From Pseudocercospora fijiensis CIRAD86 (lineage: Eukaryota; Ascomycota; Dothideomycetes; Mycosphaerellales; Mycosphaerellaceae), in assembly GCF_000340215.1 (NCBI RefSeq), contig NW_006921535.1, forward strand, positions 5,077,528-5,141,527: 64,000 bases of DNA. Direction: 5' to 3'. Made by a program: the position numbers and the translations under genes. The notes beneath the pieces are model-generated. The model saw only the letters and a list, made by a program, of their open reading frames with translations, did no database searches and was not told the DNA's origin. Shown here piece by piece: positions 1 to 11,800 of the stretch (its first letter is position 1; every line of letters begins with the position of its first letter).

Positions 1-2044
1 AGTATTGCTCTTGGCTTTCCTCCTGCGCCGCATTGCGATTTATGGCATTTTCGTCTGGTAGCCGGGTCAGATTGTTGTAGGTATCGAGATCGTGAGAGAT
101 GACCTCTTTCGGCGTGAAGTCAGGGACAGTTTCTTCATGACCATGCAGTTCGTTCCACCTTCGTAGCTGAGCCCTTATTCGGTTAGGGTTTGAGCTCGGC
201 TTTTCTTCCGGGGCATCTGGGGGTTCATCGTCTTCGAATTCGAGTTCATTGTCTTCATGATTTCGTTCTGCAGATACAGCCTGCTGTACGAGCCGTGAGG
301 AGGAGTGGTACGATCTGGTGTGAGCAGGTGCGATTCCATTCCGGCCCGGTTGCATCGTAGAAGTTGTCTGCCACGCGAAACCGCTTGATGACAGCCGATT
401 GTGCTCAGCTTCAGACCTTCCGGAGTTCGAAGAGTTGTTATATTGTACGTCTGGGTGGTCATCTTCTAGCCTTTGATCAAGAGCATGAGAAAACTCCTGC
501 CCCAATTCCTGTCGACCTGGCTTCAACTTTTGGAAAGGGTGTCCTGGAGCAGCAATCGGCGTATACGCATATGGACGGTGCTCTGATGCTTTCAATTGAG
601 CCTCATGCTCCAGTTCTCGCCGCCAAACATTCGATATCACATCGTGAACACTCCTCAGTATCTTGCCATCAGGATGGGATACCGTAGGTCTGTTGTTGAG
701 ACCCGAAGAGCGCTCCTGATCGTTGGCAAAAGTGTATGCCTTGATCGGGTCCTCGCCTAGCGTTGAGAAGTGTTTGGACATAAAACGATGGTATTTCGTC
801 ACAGGGGAAGGATAGCGTTTCCTCACAAGCGGCGCGTCTTGTTGATACCGATCCATAATCGTCTGAATGGAATTCTTGGCGGCTTGTATCGCATCGCGGG
901 TACCGTAAATGAGAATTTTCCCATCGTTCTCGGGATCGTTGAGTTGAACGGAGAAGCGTGGAAATCTGACACTTGCTCCAGTGGTTCCTGCCACGTTTAG
1001 CAAGTCATCGCTGGCTTTTGCCAACAGCAGGCGAGGATAGAGCATCGTCTCCCAGTGCAGAGATGTCTCGCTAGATTGCTCATGCCCCTCCCTGGCAGGA
1101 TGCGATTTCTCTCTCATCTCCGCGAGACCTGCAGTCCGCGCCATAATGCGCTCAATATCATCCTTGGCCCTCTGCCTATCCTCCGTTGTACCATAGATCT
1201 TGATTCTGCCTTGTTCTTTGGAATCATGATCACCAGGGGACTGTCTAATAAACTTGATTTTAACACCATTCTCACTTCCGACTCTCGCCAATCGATGTGA
1301 AGCTTTTGAAATCTCTTCACGGGTATAATAGAGAGTTTCCATTCCTGTCAATCCGTGCCAGGGCTTCTTTGGTTCGCAATATCTCACCACCGCCGACGGC
1401 TTCTCTCGCTCTTCCTGCAAAGCTTTTGAGGCCCACTCTGGCAACCCCTCCAGATCTTTCGCATCTTCGTCTCTCCTGGGATTCTTGACCACCGGGATAT
1501 GTCCAGAAGACAAACATTTCCAAGGTCCAGTCTCAGCTATGCGAGAGACAAGCTCCTTGGCTGCTGCTTTTGCTTCATCGGTGCCAGCGATTGTATATGG
1601 CCATTGTTCAGCATCCTTGTTGAATTTGGCAAAACGCAGCCATGCGCCTGTGTGATTGGCGACGACTCGGATGATATTTGAAATACAATCCCGGAACTTG
1701 TAGGCGTCGTCTTTCTGGATATAACACGTTTCCGGTGCGAATTGCCTGTTATTCAAGTGCTCTTGGATGCTGCGTCTGGCTCGTCTGGTTTGCCATCGAT
1801 GTAACTCATCGTCGCCACCACTGCGCGGAAATGTTTTTCGCACGGTAGTATTGCTCTTTTCGGCGGAAGTCGATGATGGCGCTATGCTATTACCATCCTG
1901 ATTCGAGGATGTTGCTGACGACGGCTGATCATTGGAATCGGTATGCTCGCGTCGTTTCTGCGGTTGTGATTTCAGTCTGCAGCTGAGGCAGACATATGCG
2001 GCCTTGGTCGTCTGGCTGAGTGCGCCATGTCGAGATGCTAGCAT
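1..2044 (-). CDS. Mitochondrial-type protein with three KH-like repeats (3' end outside window)
   Basis: One uninterrupted minus-strand reading frame runs from an ATG at 2044 to the window edge (681 codons seen, no stop). The N-terminus is basic and Ser/Thr-rich with a CLSC motif, typical of fungal mitochondrial presequences. An in-frame ATG at 2131 would add 29 residues but gives a less presequence-like start, so 2044 is preferred. Three related units lie at about residues 105-170, 235-305 and 335-400. Each has a GAxxxF or GVKIKF-like strand, then an (I/L)xIYGT-like strand and an amphipathic helix ending near I..IM, which resembles KH RNA-binding folds; no clear GxxG loop is visible. The later part is acidic, then has RIRAQLRRWNELHG, a motif type I associate loosely with fungal mitochondrial RNA-processing proteins. 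A role in mitochondrial RNA metabolism is inference; the exact family is not recognised. Confidence 0.7.
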   Translation of the reverse strand, partial: MLASRHGALSQTTKAAYVCLSCRLKSQPQKRREHTDSNDQPSSATSSNQDGNSIAPSSTSAEKSNTTVRKTFPRSGGDDELHRWQTRRARRSIQEHLNNRQFAPETCYIQKDDAYKFRDCISNIIRVVANHTGAWLRFAKFNKDAEQWPYTIAGTDEAKAAAKELVSRIAETGPWKCLSSGHIPVVKNPRRDEDAKDLEGLPEWASKALQEEREKPSAVVRYCEPKKPWHGLTGMETLYYTREEISKASHRLARVGSENGVKIKFIRQSPGDHDSKEQGRIKIYGTTEDRQRAKDDIERIMARTAGLAEMREKSHPAREGHEQSSETSLHWETMLYPRLLLAKASDDLLNVAGTTGASVRFPRFSVQLNDPENDGKILIYGTRDAIQAAKNSIQTIMDRYQQDAPLVRKRYPSPVTKYHRFMSKHFSTLGEDPIKAYTFANDQERSSGLNNRPTVSHPDGKILRSVHDVISNVWRRELEHEAQLKASEHRPYAYTPIAAPGHPFQKLKPGRQELGQEFSHALDQRLEDDHPDVQYNNSSNSGRSEAEHNRLSSSGFAWQTTSTMQPGRNGIAPAHTRSYHSSSRLVQQAVSAERNHEDNELEFEDDEPPDAPEEKPSSNPNRIRAQLRRWNELHGHEETVPDFTPKEVISHDLDTYNNLTRLPDENAINRNAAQEESQEQY

Positions 2045-2249
2045 AGTCGGCCGACGGCTGGAGAATGGCGATGGATTGGGATGTGAAACTGTGCCAAATG
2101 TTTCTGTGGAAATATCGAACGCGAGAAGCATGGGCCCCCTGGACCGCGCTTTGCGACTTTCGACCTCCGCTCACCTCCGTGGCTCCGCACTTTCACGTGT
2201 TATTCAACACCACCTGGCACCATGACACGAATCCGTTAGCACGATCAAG
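2045..2249. promoter_or_regulatory. Divergent intergenic region
   Basis: About 205 bases separate the two divergent start codons (118 if the upstream ATG at 2131 is used), so both genes must be driven from here. No specific operator or TATA-like element stands out. Confidence 0.4.
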
Positions 2250-3053
2250 ATGTGGTGGAAGAAGGAGGCCCCCGCTACAGAGGCTAGCGAGGCTATATCA
2301 ACTCCCGATGTACCCATTTCCACGCCCATAGCGGAAACCACACCAAATGAAGCTCAGAAAGAGCTCCCACCTGTACGAAACATCAACGACCGCCTCTCCC
2401 TCCCATTACGCCTGCGCCTTCCCCTCGCAACGACAATATCAGGGTTCTCAGGCCTTGTACTCGGTCTTGCGAAAGGTTCAATAGACACAGGTTTCCGCTT
2501 TCGTGCCGAAAATGCCCATCGATTACCCAAAACTCAGGTAGGATGGTTCCTCTACCATAAATCCAAGAACTACAATATGATGCTTGGAGGCGTCAAAGAA
2601 GGCTTCAGACAGGCTTTCAGATTTGGGGCTTGGACGGGTTTGTACTTCGTTCTCGAGGAAGGTGTAGATCGCGGACGAGCTGCCGGTGCGAGGGTGTGGA
2701 GGAAGTTTTGGAGTGGAGAATGGGCGAAGGGCGGCAGGGAGATGAGGATGGCTGCGATTGAGGACTTGGCGGAAGTGGAGGATGCGGTGCAGGAGGAGGC
2801 TGTGCAGGGAAATCGGGATTGCCTGAGCTCGATGCTTGCAGGCTTGGGCACTGCGGGAATGTTTTCGGCCCGGAATCGATTTCCACTACCTACTGCTGCG
2901 AGGACTGCAAAGATGGGTGCAAAAGCTGGGCTGGCATTCGGATTGCTGCAAGACGCAATCAGTGTGATGAAGGGAAGAAGAGTTGGATACGTGGACTTCG
3001 TGAAAAGGCATACCATTGGCACAATTGAGCGGGAAGGAGATATGTCAGTCTGA
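2250..3053 (+). CDS. Tim17/Tim22/Tim23-family-like mitochondrial membrane protein
   Basis: Single-exon ORF of 267 aa starting MWWKKEAPATEA. After a Pro/Thr-rich N-terminus come Gly-spaced hydrophobic segments: a LATTISGFSGLVLGLAKGSI stretch near residue 60, a second around the FRFGAWTGLYFVLEEG motif near residue 130, and a third near residues 190-230 (SMLAGLGTAGMF and a later GLAFGLLQDAI). Between the first two lies the motif HRLPKTQVGWFLYHKSKNYN. Gly-rich paired membrane helices separated by a polar loop are typical of the Tim17/Tim22/Tim23/Pmp24 superfamily, whose members act in mitochondrial protein import or complex I assembly (TIMMDC1 type). Placement inside that family is uncertain. It is divergent from the KH-like gene, which is also probably mitochondrial. 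Confidence 0.65.
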   Translation: MWWKKEAPATEASEAISTPDVPISTPIAETTPNEAQKELPPVRNINDRLSLPLRLRLPLATTISGFSGLVLGLAKGSIDTGFRFRAENAHRLPKTQVGWFLYHKSKNYNMMLGGVKEGFRQAFRFGAWTGLYFVLEEGVDRGRAAGARVWRKFWSGEWAKGGREMRMAAIEDLAEVEDAVQEEAVQGNRDCLSSMLAGLGTAGMFSARNRFPLPTAARTAKMGAKAGLAFGLLQDAISVMKGRRVGYVDFVKRHTIGTIEREGDMSV

Positions 3054-3109
3054 GCTTACTCAGAAGTAGAGCTCGCTCTACAAGGCATTGATACTGTGCC
3101 ATCCTGTCG

Positions 3110-3774
3110 CACACAATGAAAGGCGGAGAGGTCTTGCGTCTCGCACCAGAACATGCGAGACCTTGCCGAAGCGAGACAACTTCGCGGCTTTTGCAAAATG
3201 GAGTTGACTTGCTGGCAAGCCAGATACCATGAACTGCGATTCGCGTGGGTTGATACTTGCTGCATTGACGAATCGAGCAGCGCAGAACTCTCCGAGGCCA
3301 TCAACTCTATATGTATCGCTGGTATCAGCGCGCGAGAGGCAAACAAACCCAGCGGCATTAGCCACCTTCGCAAGTAGCCGGCGATTCACCCGTGGCTGGA
3401 CTCTGCAGGAGCTTCTGGCGCCCAGGCAACTGCGATTCTTCGATGCACACTGGACATACTTTGGCGACCAAAAGAGCCTGTCAAGGGCAGCAGGCCGAAA
3501 AACTACACCACTTGCAGACATCGTGCACTGTCTGCTTGGAATCTTTGATTTCTCCATGCCTCTATCGTACAGGGAAAGACACCGCGCGTTCCACAGACTA
3601 CAGGAAGAGATCTTGCTCTCCATATTGCTTTGGCACATGCCTTCAAGCGATTCTTCTCATGATGAGAAACTACTTGCGCAATTTCCTGCGGACTTTGCTC
3701 AAAGTGATTCACTTACACGGTCGAAGGAGTGCTCGTCAGAAAAATTGGCCTGCTACGAGAAGGACTTAGGGTGA
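3110..3774 (+). pseudogene. HET-domain (heterokaryon incompatibility) gene relic
   Basis: Two frames carry consecutive pieces of a fungal HET domain. The first (from 3153) reads FAWVDTCCIDESSSAELSEA, the conserved HET core around residue 100 of intact proteins. The second, in another frame (from about 3310), reads RRFTRGWTLQELLAPRQLRF, then LLGIFDFSMPL and HRLQEEIL, the usual C-terminal landmarks. The segment between them (the CYAYLADV region of intact proteins) is missing or scrambled, and the first part of the domain cannot be found. The frame ends at 3774, far short of a normal HET protein. Intact HET proteins mediate nonself-recognition cell death in fungi; this copy cannot. Base composition matches the neighbouring genes, so this decay is not by RIP. 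Confidence 0.8.
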
Positions 3775-4138
3775 GATTGATGATTGTACCCGTTACGCAT
3801 TTCAGTGGGTGGGTATATGTATCTCATCGATGGACCACTAGGTACCTATGCGTCTCCGCTCATAACCGTAACGTCGCGATGTTGAAGCGAAGCTCTTTAG
3901 CCACAGCGTCAACCCTTTCCTTCTCAAGAAGCACACCATAACTTTGATGAGCCAGGTAACTTTTGGATCTCGTTGCAAGATTAAAACCACAAATAGCAGA
4001 TCATACGACTCACTTTCGTTTCAACTCACACCTCACATCATCAAAAGTGAACCCACGCCTATAAAAATGAAACTTCCATAAATCGTCCATTCCCGATCTA
4101 TGCACGCCACATAACCTACAACCCGATTCGCCACCCAC
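3775..4138. other. Intergenic, between HET relic and uso1 3' end
   Basis: No coding signal seen. It should hold the 3' UTR of uso1. Confidence 0.4.
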
Positions 4139-7100
4139 CTAATCAACATCATCATCATCACCTTCACTCTCCTCCTCACTGTCATCCTCATTCTCATCCT
4201 CACTGACCTCCCCACCCAACACCTTGATCTTCGCCTTATACTCATCCCTCTTAGCCTCAATATCACCCATAACAAGTAACATACTTTCCAACTCCTCTTT
4301 GGCCTGTTTCTCGTTTTCCTTAGCTTCGGCCACAGCCTTCTCAAGTTTCGCGAGTTGAGCCTTGTCTTGCTCACTGGGACCTGCCTTCTTCGTGGCCTCG
4401 TCAAGCTTCCTCTCCGATTCGGAAGCTGCCTTCTTCGCGTCATCGGTAGCTTTCTTAGCGAGATCTTTAGCAACTTGCGCTTGCTTTTGAGCTTGTTCGA
4501 GAGATTTCTTGGATGCCTCGAGTTCGGATTGTAGGGATTCTGCCGCTTCTTTTGCAGACTTGAGTTCGGTCTTGGTCTTTTGATGTTGATCCTCGGCAGA
4601 CTTCTTAGCCGCAGAAAGTTCTGCTTTGGTCTTTTCGAGCTCTTCTTCGGCAGAAGACTTGGCTTCTTCAAGTTCTTGCTTGGTCTTCTTGAGGTTCTCC
4701 TCGGCAGACTCGGTCGAATCTTCCAGCTCCTTCTTGACTTTGTCGAAGTCTTCTTCGAGTTGACTGAGTTGCTCTTTCGCCGCTTTCTCGCTTTCCTGGG
4801 CTTTGGTGAGCTCTTCGTCCTTGGTTGCAAGGTCGCTTTCAAGTTGTGCAAGCTTGACGGCATCGTCTTTGCCTGCATCACCTTTTGCAGCAAGAGCCTT
4901 CTTCGCTACCGCGACTTGCTTCTTTGCATCCGCGAGATCTTTCTCCAACTTGTCGACCTTGGCGATCTTGTCCTTGTCTTCCTTGCTGAGTGTTGGCTTG
5001 GCCTTTAGTGCTTTCGCGCTTTCGGCAGCCTTCTTTTCTGCAGTACTGGCCTTCTCCTCGGCATCCTTGAGCTTCTTTTGCAAATCTTTGGCCTTGCTTT
5101 CGGCAGTGTTGAGCTTCTTCTCGGCTTCTGATGCCCTTTTCTCTAGATCAGCAATTTTGCTCTCAGCTTCCTTGACTTTGGCATCAGCATTGGTGGCTTT
5201 CTTGTGGGCCTCCTTAAATGCCGACTCTGCATCAGTCGCTCTCTTCTGCACTGCAGCAATCTTGGTCTCGTTTTCAGATGCCCTCCTCTCGGCATCCTCG
5301 AGATCAGACTTCGCTTCCGTGAGCTGTGCGTCGAGCGCCTTGACTTGGGCTTCTGCATCTTCTGCCTTCTTCTGGGCCTCTTCAAGCTGTTGCTTCTCTC
5401 CTATAGCAGCATCGAGTGCGGCAGCTTTTGCTGTTTCAAGCTCCTTCTCCAATTCAGCATACCCAGCGCGCTCGGTCTTGAGTTCCTCATCTCGAGCTTT
5501 AAGATCTGCTCGTAGTTCTGCGACTTGCGATTTGAGCTTCTCCAACTCTTCACCACGAGTGTCGAGTGACTTCCTCGCAATATCGAGCTTCGATTCAGCC
5601 GCCTTGACCTGATCTTGCGCCGCTTGTAGCTTCCTATCGGCTGCGCCACGTTGCTGATGCAAATGCTCCAGTTCTTTCGACAGATCTCGCTCTCGTCGAA
5701 GTAGCTCGTTGTGCTTGCCAGATAGAGTCTCAAGTTGCTGCTTGACAGTCGCATGGCCGCTTGCTTCTTTCCGGTGCTCGTTTCCCAGCTCTGCTATCCG
5801 TCGCTCAAGCTCCTGCACCTTCTGCGCAGCAGCAGCCTCGCGTTCTCGCAATCTCGCTTGCGCTTCGCGTTCCGCTTCTTGCTTCACGCTGTTCAAAGCA
5901 TGCTGGTGTCTCGTCTGTGAAGTGTTCCGATCCTGCTCATGTTTTTTGGTCAGCTTCTCTAACTCGCTGTCATGTCCCTGTTGCATGGCTTGGTTGATCT
6001 TTCGCAAGCGCTCGACCTCCGACTGGGCCGTTTGCAATTCCTTCGATATTGACATCCGGTCTTGCTCTGCTTTCTGTGTGGCTTCGACAGCTTCTTGCTG
6101 TGCTGTGGCTAGAGCATCCTTGGCTGTTTGAGCTTGTTGCCGTAACTCATCAAGTATGTCACGATCGACACCAGCCTCTACCACTCCGCCGGGTATCACT
6201 TCAACACCAGGATCTTTGTCGATGGCTCGTCTTAAGCGGGTGTATTCCACTGTGAAGAGATCGACAAACACATTACTGAGCATGCCATCGCCAGCTTCAT
6301 CTGATTCAGCGTCAAGGTCGAAGTCGCGAATTGCTGGCTCTCGTCGCAACTGCAAAAGTGCGTCCAGGTACTTAGCCCGTCCAAGCTTCTGCTGAAGGAG
6401 TGGTGCTAGCGTTCGGCGTGGTATTGGAGAGTCTTTGGTGCTGAATTCGTAAATTACGCCGAGGAGTACGGCGGACAGGCCAGCCACGATCGGGTCTGTT
6501 GGTGTCTTGACTGTAGCCACGAGTGCCTGGACCAAGCTGGATCCCTCCTCGAGCAAGTCGTCCACCCCAGGCGCGAAGTCCCAGAGTAGAGTAGCGAGTT
6601 GGCTTGAATATGCAGCGGCTTGTCTGACATGGACAGGTGCTTGAAGGGCGGCCTGAAGCTGAGAGCCGAAACCGCGGACTGCTGTAATGACATCCTCACC
6701 TTCCTCCTCGTCTCCCTCCTTGACAGCCAATAAAGCGGCCTTCGCTTCTGGCTGGTCGACTATCAGGCCCTGCACAATCCAAGAAGCGTGCACCACGCCA
6801 GTATCGTCATTTTCAGCTGGGTGGAGGAGTGTCACGATGACATTGGCAGCTGTTTCGCCTTCCGCATGCCCACCAATCGCGCGTTGAAGAAAGTGAGCTT
6901 TTATTCTGTCGTGATTGGTGAGATAGGCTTGGATGAGCGCACAAGCAGCACCACGCAGTGTCTCTTCTGCTGTTGCTTGGTCCAGGGCGAGATGTAGAAG
7001 TGCTTCGATGACATATGTTCGGCGGTTCTCCACACTGGGCCGGGCACTCGTTTTGGCACGTCCATTTGGCGCAGTTCCGTTGGTTTGAGCATGCTTCTGT

Positions 7101-8300
7101 GCCTCTGCTGCGTTATGTTCGGCATCTGCAGGTGTTATAACTGTTGAAGAGGCAAATTGTTCTTGGAGAGGCGGATTCGACTCGATCAAAGCAGCAGCAG
7201 CGCGTAATGCGGTCGCGCGGATTGTGGTGGGTAGCGCTGGCGAGAAGGCAAGGTCGATCAGAATCTGGCCGGTGCCAGCTCTGAAGAAGGCGACTTGATT
7301 CTGCGGTGTGCTTGACTCTCCTGATGCGAGGAACAAGCGCAGCAGCTGTAATAAACCCCAAGCTGCCCTCTCGCGTGCCTGCGTGTCGGTTGGTAGTTCG
7401 TCGTCGCGTGGAAAAGACTGCTGCAGAAGCTGCATCAACTGCGCAACACAGCCAGATTCTCGGAACATGGTCTGGTTGCTGGCAGAACCTTTGATCAGAT
7501 TCGCGAGCAGAGTCAGACAGTCCTGCGCTGTAATGCCTGCTTCGGACAAGCCACCTTCGAGCTGTATCAGGCTGAACGTCTTCCCAAAGACATCCTCGAA
7601 CGCAACGATTTTCCTAAGCTCTTCATTTGCACCGCTTGTGAGATCGACTAGAAGTAGGAGACCTGCGTTCCGTACAGCGTCTCGCGAATCGTCCAAGACG
7701 CCGACCAGTCGCGACAACCCCAGAGGGGCTGACAGGATGCATTCTTGCAATCGGTCGGGTCGAGCAGCGCATATGGAGGACAGTATCTGCACGGAGTACA
7801 ACCGCGAGTAGTAGTCGGCGTATGCAGATGTGGGATCGAGGAGGTTTAGGAGCAAGGTAATGTTGTCTTGGCGCTGCCATTAGCTTAGCTATTCTGTCTA
7901 CAAACCCCATATCACGATGCGCGTAGCCTACCATTGAGAACTCATCGGCCAGGAAGAGGGCAATCTCATCTCCAGCCTCAGGAGAGTTGCTGTCGGGATT
8001 GAACAGCATAAGCAGTGTCTCCAACACCAGCCTGATTGTGTCCACATCACCACCCTCTGTCCCTTGCCGGCCATCGTCCTGGCCTTGACTTGAGCTGGCA
8101 TCTCCCAGGCCATCTTTCTTTAATGTTGATATGAGCTCTCGGAGTGAGCCGCTGGCTACTGAGGCCGGGTATTGTTTTGCGAAGCTTCTGAGGCCCTGGA
8201 TGGCAGCGCGACGGTCTTCCAGCAATGTGGCAGACTGCAAGCGGCCACTCAGTGTGTCAATGGTCGCCGTCGCCGTCTGCTGCGGAGGTGCTTTGAGCAT
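4139..8300 (-). CDS. uso1: Uso1/p115-type vesicle tethering protein
   Basis: Two exons, 8300-7932 and 7873-4139, joined across a 58-base intron (donor GTAGGC, acceptor GGCAG); the join keeps the frame and gives about 1367 aa. Without it the first frame runs on into unrelated sequence. Residues 1 to about 690 form an armadillo-like helical repeat region (for example NITLLLNLLDP, ADYYSRLYSVQILSSI, LTLLANLIKGSASNQTMFRE), as in the globular head of p115/Uso1. From about 695 to 1330 is a long Ala/Glu/Lys-rich coiled coil, and the protein ends in an acidic tail (SEDENEDDSEEESEGDDDDV). This is the head, rod and acidic C-terminus of Uso1, which tethers ER-derived vesicles to the Golgi with Rab1/Ypt1 and SNAREs. 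Length is near the fungal norm. It is divergent from rat1. Confidence 0.93.
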
Positions 8301-8849
8301 CGTGTCGGTCTGCTGCCCTGCGGCAGACTGCTGGCTATCTCATAGTTGTGGCTGAATAGTTTATGCCGAGACTTCGATGGTAGTCATCACACTTTACACT
8401 AGTCCTATTGTTCCAGAAGTGCAGCGTGTTCGTGTTCGTTCCGTGATTCTGGTATGGATCTTAATTCGTGTTTCCATTGAGCAATTGTTGTCCTTGCCAG
8501 CTTTCAGATCGCCGTTGTAGCGTGCAGGGGTCGAGTCGCGTTCGAGCTTGGCAGGCTTGGCAGGGTCTTCGTGTGAGAGCGGACTTTCGTGCTTCGCGAC
8601 TGCGACTCCTTCCCTTCTCTTTGATATCGACACCGCGCCGGCAGCATCGCCAACTCTTCTGCCTGGCCTCGAACCCGACTCTCCGACCTGATATCGCCTA
8701 CAAATCCCACGCCGCTCGCATTGCCAAGCGCGCGCGCACGCGACGCCATTTCCGCCCGAGTTGCCTCGCATCACCCATTAATTTCACACCTGTATCTGCG
8801 CCTACACCTACACACATTGTAATCTGGTCCCAAAAGTCATTCACTCATC
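8301..8849. promoter_or_regulatory. Shared upstream region of uso1 and rat1
   Basis: 549 bases between two divergent housekeeping genes. Short ORFs on both strands here have no recognisable product. The stretch next to the rat1 ATG is rich in CAC/TAC triplets, common in fungal 5' leaders. Confidence 0.5.
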
Positions 8850-11800
8850 ATGGGCGTTCCAGCGCTGTTCCGCTGGCTCAGCAAGAAGTACCCCAAAATC
8901 ATCTCGCCTGTGGTTGAAGAGCAGCCGGGTGAGATCGCGAATGAGGATGGCTCAGTCACGAAAATCCCCATCGATGCGCGCGGACCCAACCCAAATGGTG
9001 AAGAAATGGACAATCTATACCTAGACATGAATGGTATTGTGCATCCATGTTCCCATCCAGAAGACCGCCCGCCTCCCGCGAACGAGGAGGAGATGATGGT
9101 GGCAATTTTCGAGTACACTGAGCGCGTGGTCAACATGGTGCGCCCTCGTAAGCTTCTCATGATCGCTGTGGATGGTGTCGCCCCGCGTGCCAAGATGAAC
9201 CAGCAGCGAAGTAGACGTTTCCGAAGTGCACAGGAAGCTGCCGAAAAGGACGCCATGGCAGCTGAATTTCACGCTCGCATGGTCGCAGCAGGCGAGGCTG
9301 GCGGTGACGACGAGAAAAATTCCAAACCCAAGAAGACTTGGGATTCCAACTCCATCACTCCTGGTACTCCTTTCATGGACTTGCTTGCTGCCAGTCTGCG
9401 ATACTGGATTAGCTACAAGCTCACCACTGATCCTGCGTGGGAGAAGCTCAAAGTCATCATTTCTGACGCTACTGTGCCTGGTGAAGGTGAGCATAAGATC
9501 ATGAACTTCGTGCGCTCCCAGCGCAGCTCCCCAGACCACGATCCCAACACAAGGTAAGCTCATCTCTGCTTTCTGCTTTTCCTCTACATTCCACCAAGTC
9601 CAGAAGAACATGCGAGATCATCTACACGAACTTTTGCTAACACGTATAGACATGTCATCTACGGACTTGACGCGGATCTGATCATGTTGGGACTCGCCAC
9701 CCACGAACCGCACTTCCGCGTTCTGCGTGAAGACGTCTTCGCAAACGATACCAAGCCCGGTCATTGCAGGAAGTGCAATCAGCCAGGCCATATCGCTGCC
9801 AATTGCACCGGCAAGCCGAAGGAGGAAGAGGACGTGGTCAAGCCACTCAAGCCATTCATCTGGCTGCATGTCGGCATTCTGCGAGAATACCTGGCAGTCG
9901 AGATGTGTGTGCCCAACCAAGGTTTCCGATTTGATCTCGAGCGTGCGCTAGATGATTGGGTCTTCATGTGTTTCTTCGTCGGTAACGATTTCTTGCCACA
10001 CTTGCCTTCTCTGGACATTCGGGAGGATGGTATTGACACACTCATCGCCATCTGGCGAGATAACCTACCTCTCATGGGAGGGTATGTGACCAAAGATGGT
10101 CACGTCGATCTTGCCCGAGCGCAGATGATCCTGGAGGGCCTGGCCAAGCAGGAAGACGCCATCTTTAAGAGACGTCGCGAAACTGAGGTCAAGGCTGCGG
10201 AGAGACAAAAGCAGCGCGAAGATAGAGAACGCCGTCAGTCTAACAAGCGAGCACGGTACTCGAATGGCGCACCCACTGGTTTTGATGAGACTGTCATTCG
10301 CCGTGGAGCACGAGGCGGCATCGTAAAAGGTGAAGCTGCAGCCGATCCGAATGCGCTGCCAACCTTCGCGCCCGGCGCAGCACAAACCATGAGTGATCCT
10401 CGCTACCGATCGAGCTTGACTCACGCAGATGTGGTCGGCTCGGCGAATCAGGACAACAAGTCAGCTGCAGCTGCATTGAAAGAGCGGATGATGAACAGCA
10501 AGAAGGGAGCAGACAGCCAGCGAGCAGAGATTGATGCTCTGATGGCGGGAGCTGCGAATGGTAACGATCCTCCACAGGCCCTTGGCAAGCGAACACGCGA
10601 TATGATCGATGATGCAGCCGCGGATGAGGTCAGCTCAGACCCTTCTACACCTGGACGGAACACACCGAACAAGGAGATTGCAGATCCAATGAACCGTGGC
10701 ACCTCGGGTCACTTGGGAGGCAACTCCGACGACAATGGTGGTATGCCAGAAGATACCGTCAAGCTATGGGAGGATGGCTACCAGGGTCGCTACTACGAGC
10801 AAAAGTTTCACGTCTCACCCGAGGACGTTGAATTCCGCCACAAGGTTGCGCGAAGCTATGTGGAGGGTCTCTGCTGGGTGCTCCTCTACTACTTCCAAGG
10901 CTGTCCATCATGGACCTGGTACTACCCGTACCATTATGCGCCCTTCGCTGCAGACTTCAAGGACATGGACAAGCAGGTCGTCAACTTCGAAAAGGGCAAG
11001 CCATTCCACCCTTACGAACAGCTGATGGGTGTCATGCCGCCGGCATCGAATCACACACTCCCAGCAGTCTTCCATCCTCTTATGACGGATGATGATAGTC
11101 CTATCAAGGAATTTTACCCGATCGAGTTCGAAGTCGATCTCAATGGTAAGAAATTCGCTTGGCAGGGTGTTGCACTTCTGCCATTCATCGACGAGAAGAA
11201 ATTGCTCGATGCCATGGCCACCAAGTATCCTCTTCTCACTGAAGACGAACAGCGACGGAATGGGTTTGGTGAGGAATGCCTGATATTTAGCACCAAGCAT
11301 CCTCTCTATAACGATGTCGTCACCAATTTCTACGGCAAAAAGGCCGGTGCGCCAAAATTCAAGATGAACACCAAGACATCGCAAGGTCTTGCCGGCAAGA
11401 TCACCAAAGACGCATCCTACGTTCCCAACTCCGAACTCACATTCCCACTGGAAAGCACGCAGGAGGAATACACCAGCCTCGACTCCGACGAGAGTATCAA
11501 GGTTTCCTACCACATGCCTGTTCTCGGCAGCATCCACAAATCCATGCTCTTGCCTGGCGTCAAATTCAACGAGCCAGTGCTCGATTACAACGACATCGAA
11601 ATGACGCGCAGCCGAGCAGAGAGAAGCGGTCGAAGTCACGGCGGCGTTCAGCTCTCAGTGGGCGGCGACAGATCGGATGGTCGACGCATCAACTACGCGG
11701 CACGCGACAACGGACACCATGACAACCGCAATGGTGGGTTTGGAAATGGCTATGGCGCGAACGGAGGATACGGCCAAGACCACAGTCGCGGCCCACCACC

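Noticed and set aside
4803..5612. 269-codon plus-strand ORF inside uso1
   Set aside because: It is the antisense of the Ala/Glu/Lys-rich coiled-coil region; its Ser/Ala/Phe monotony is what such antisense frames give. The uso1 reading explains the DNA.
10908..11639. 243-codon minus-strand ORF inside rat1
   Set aside because: Antisense to a conserved part of the exoribonuclease, with no motif of its own.
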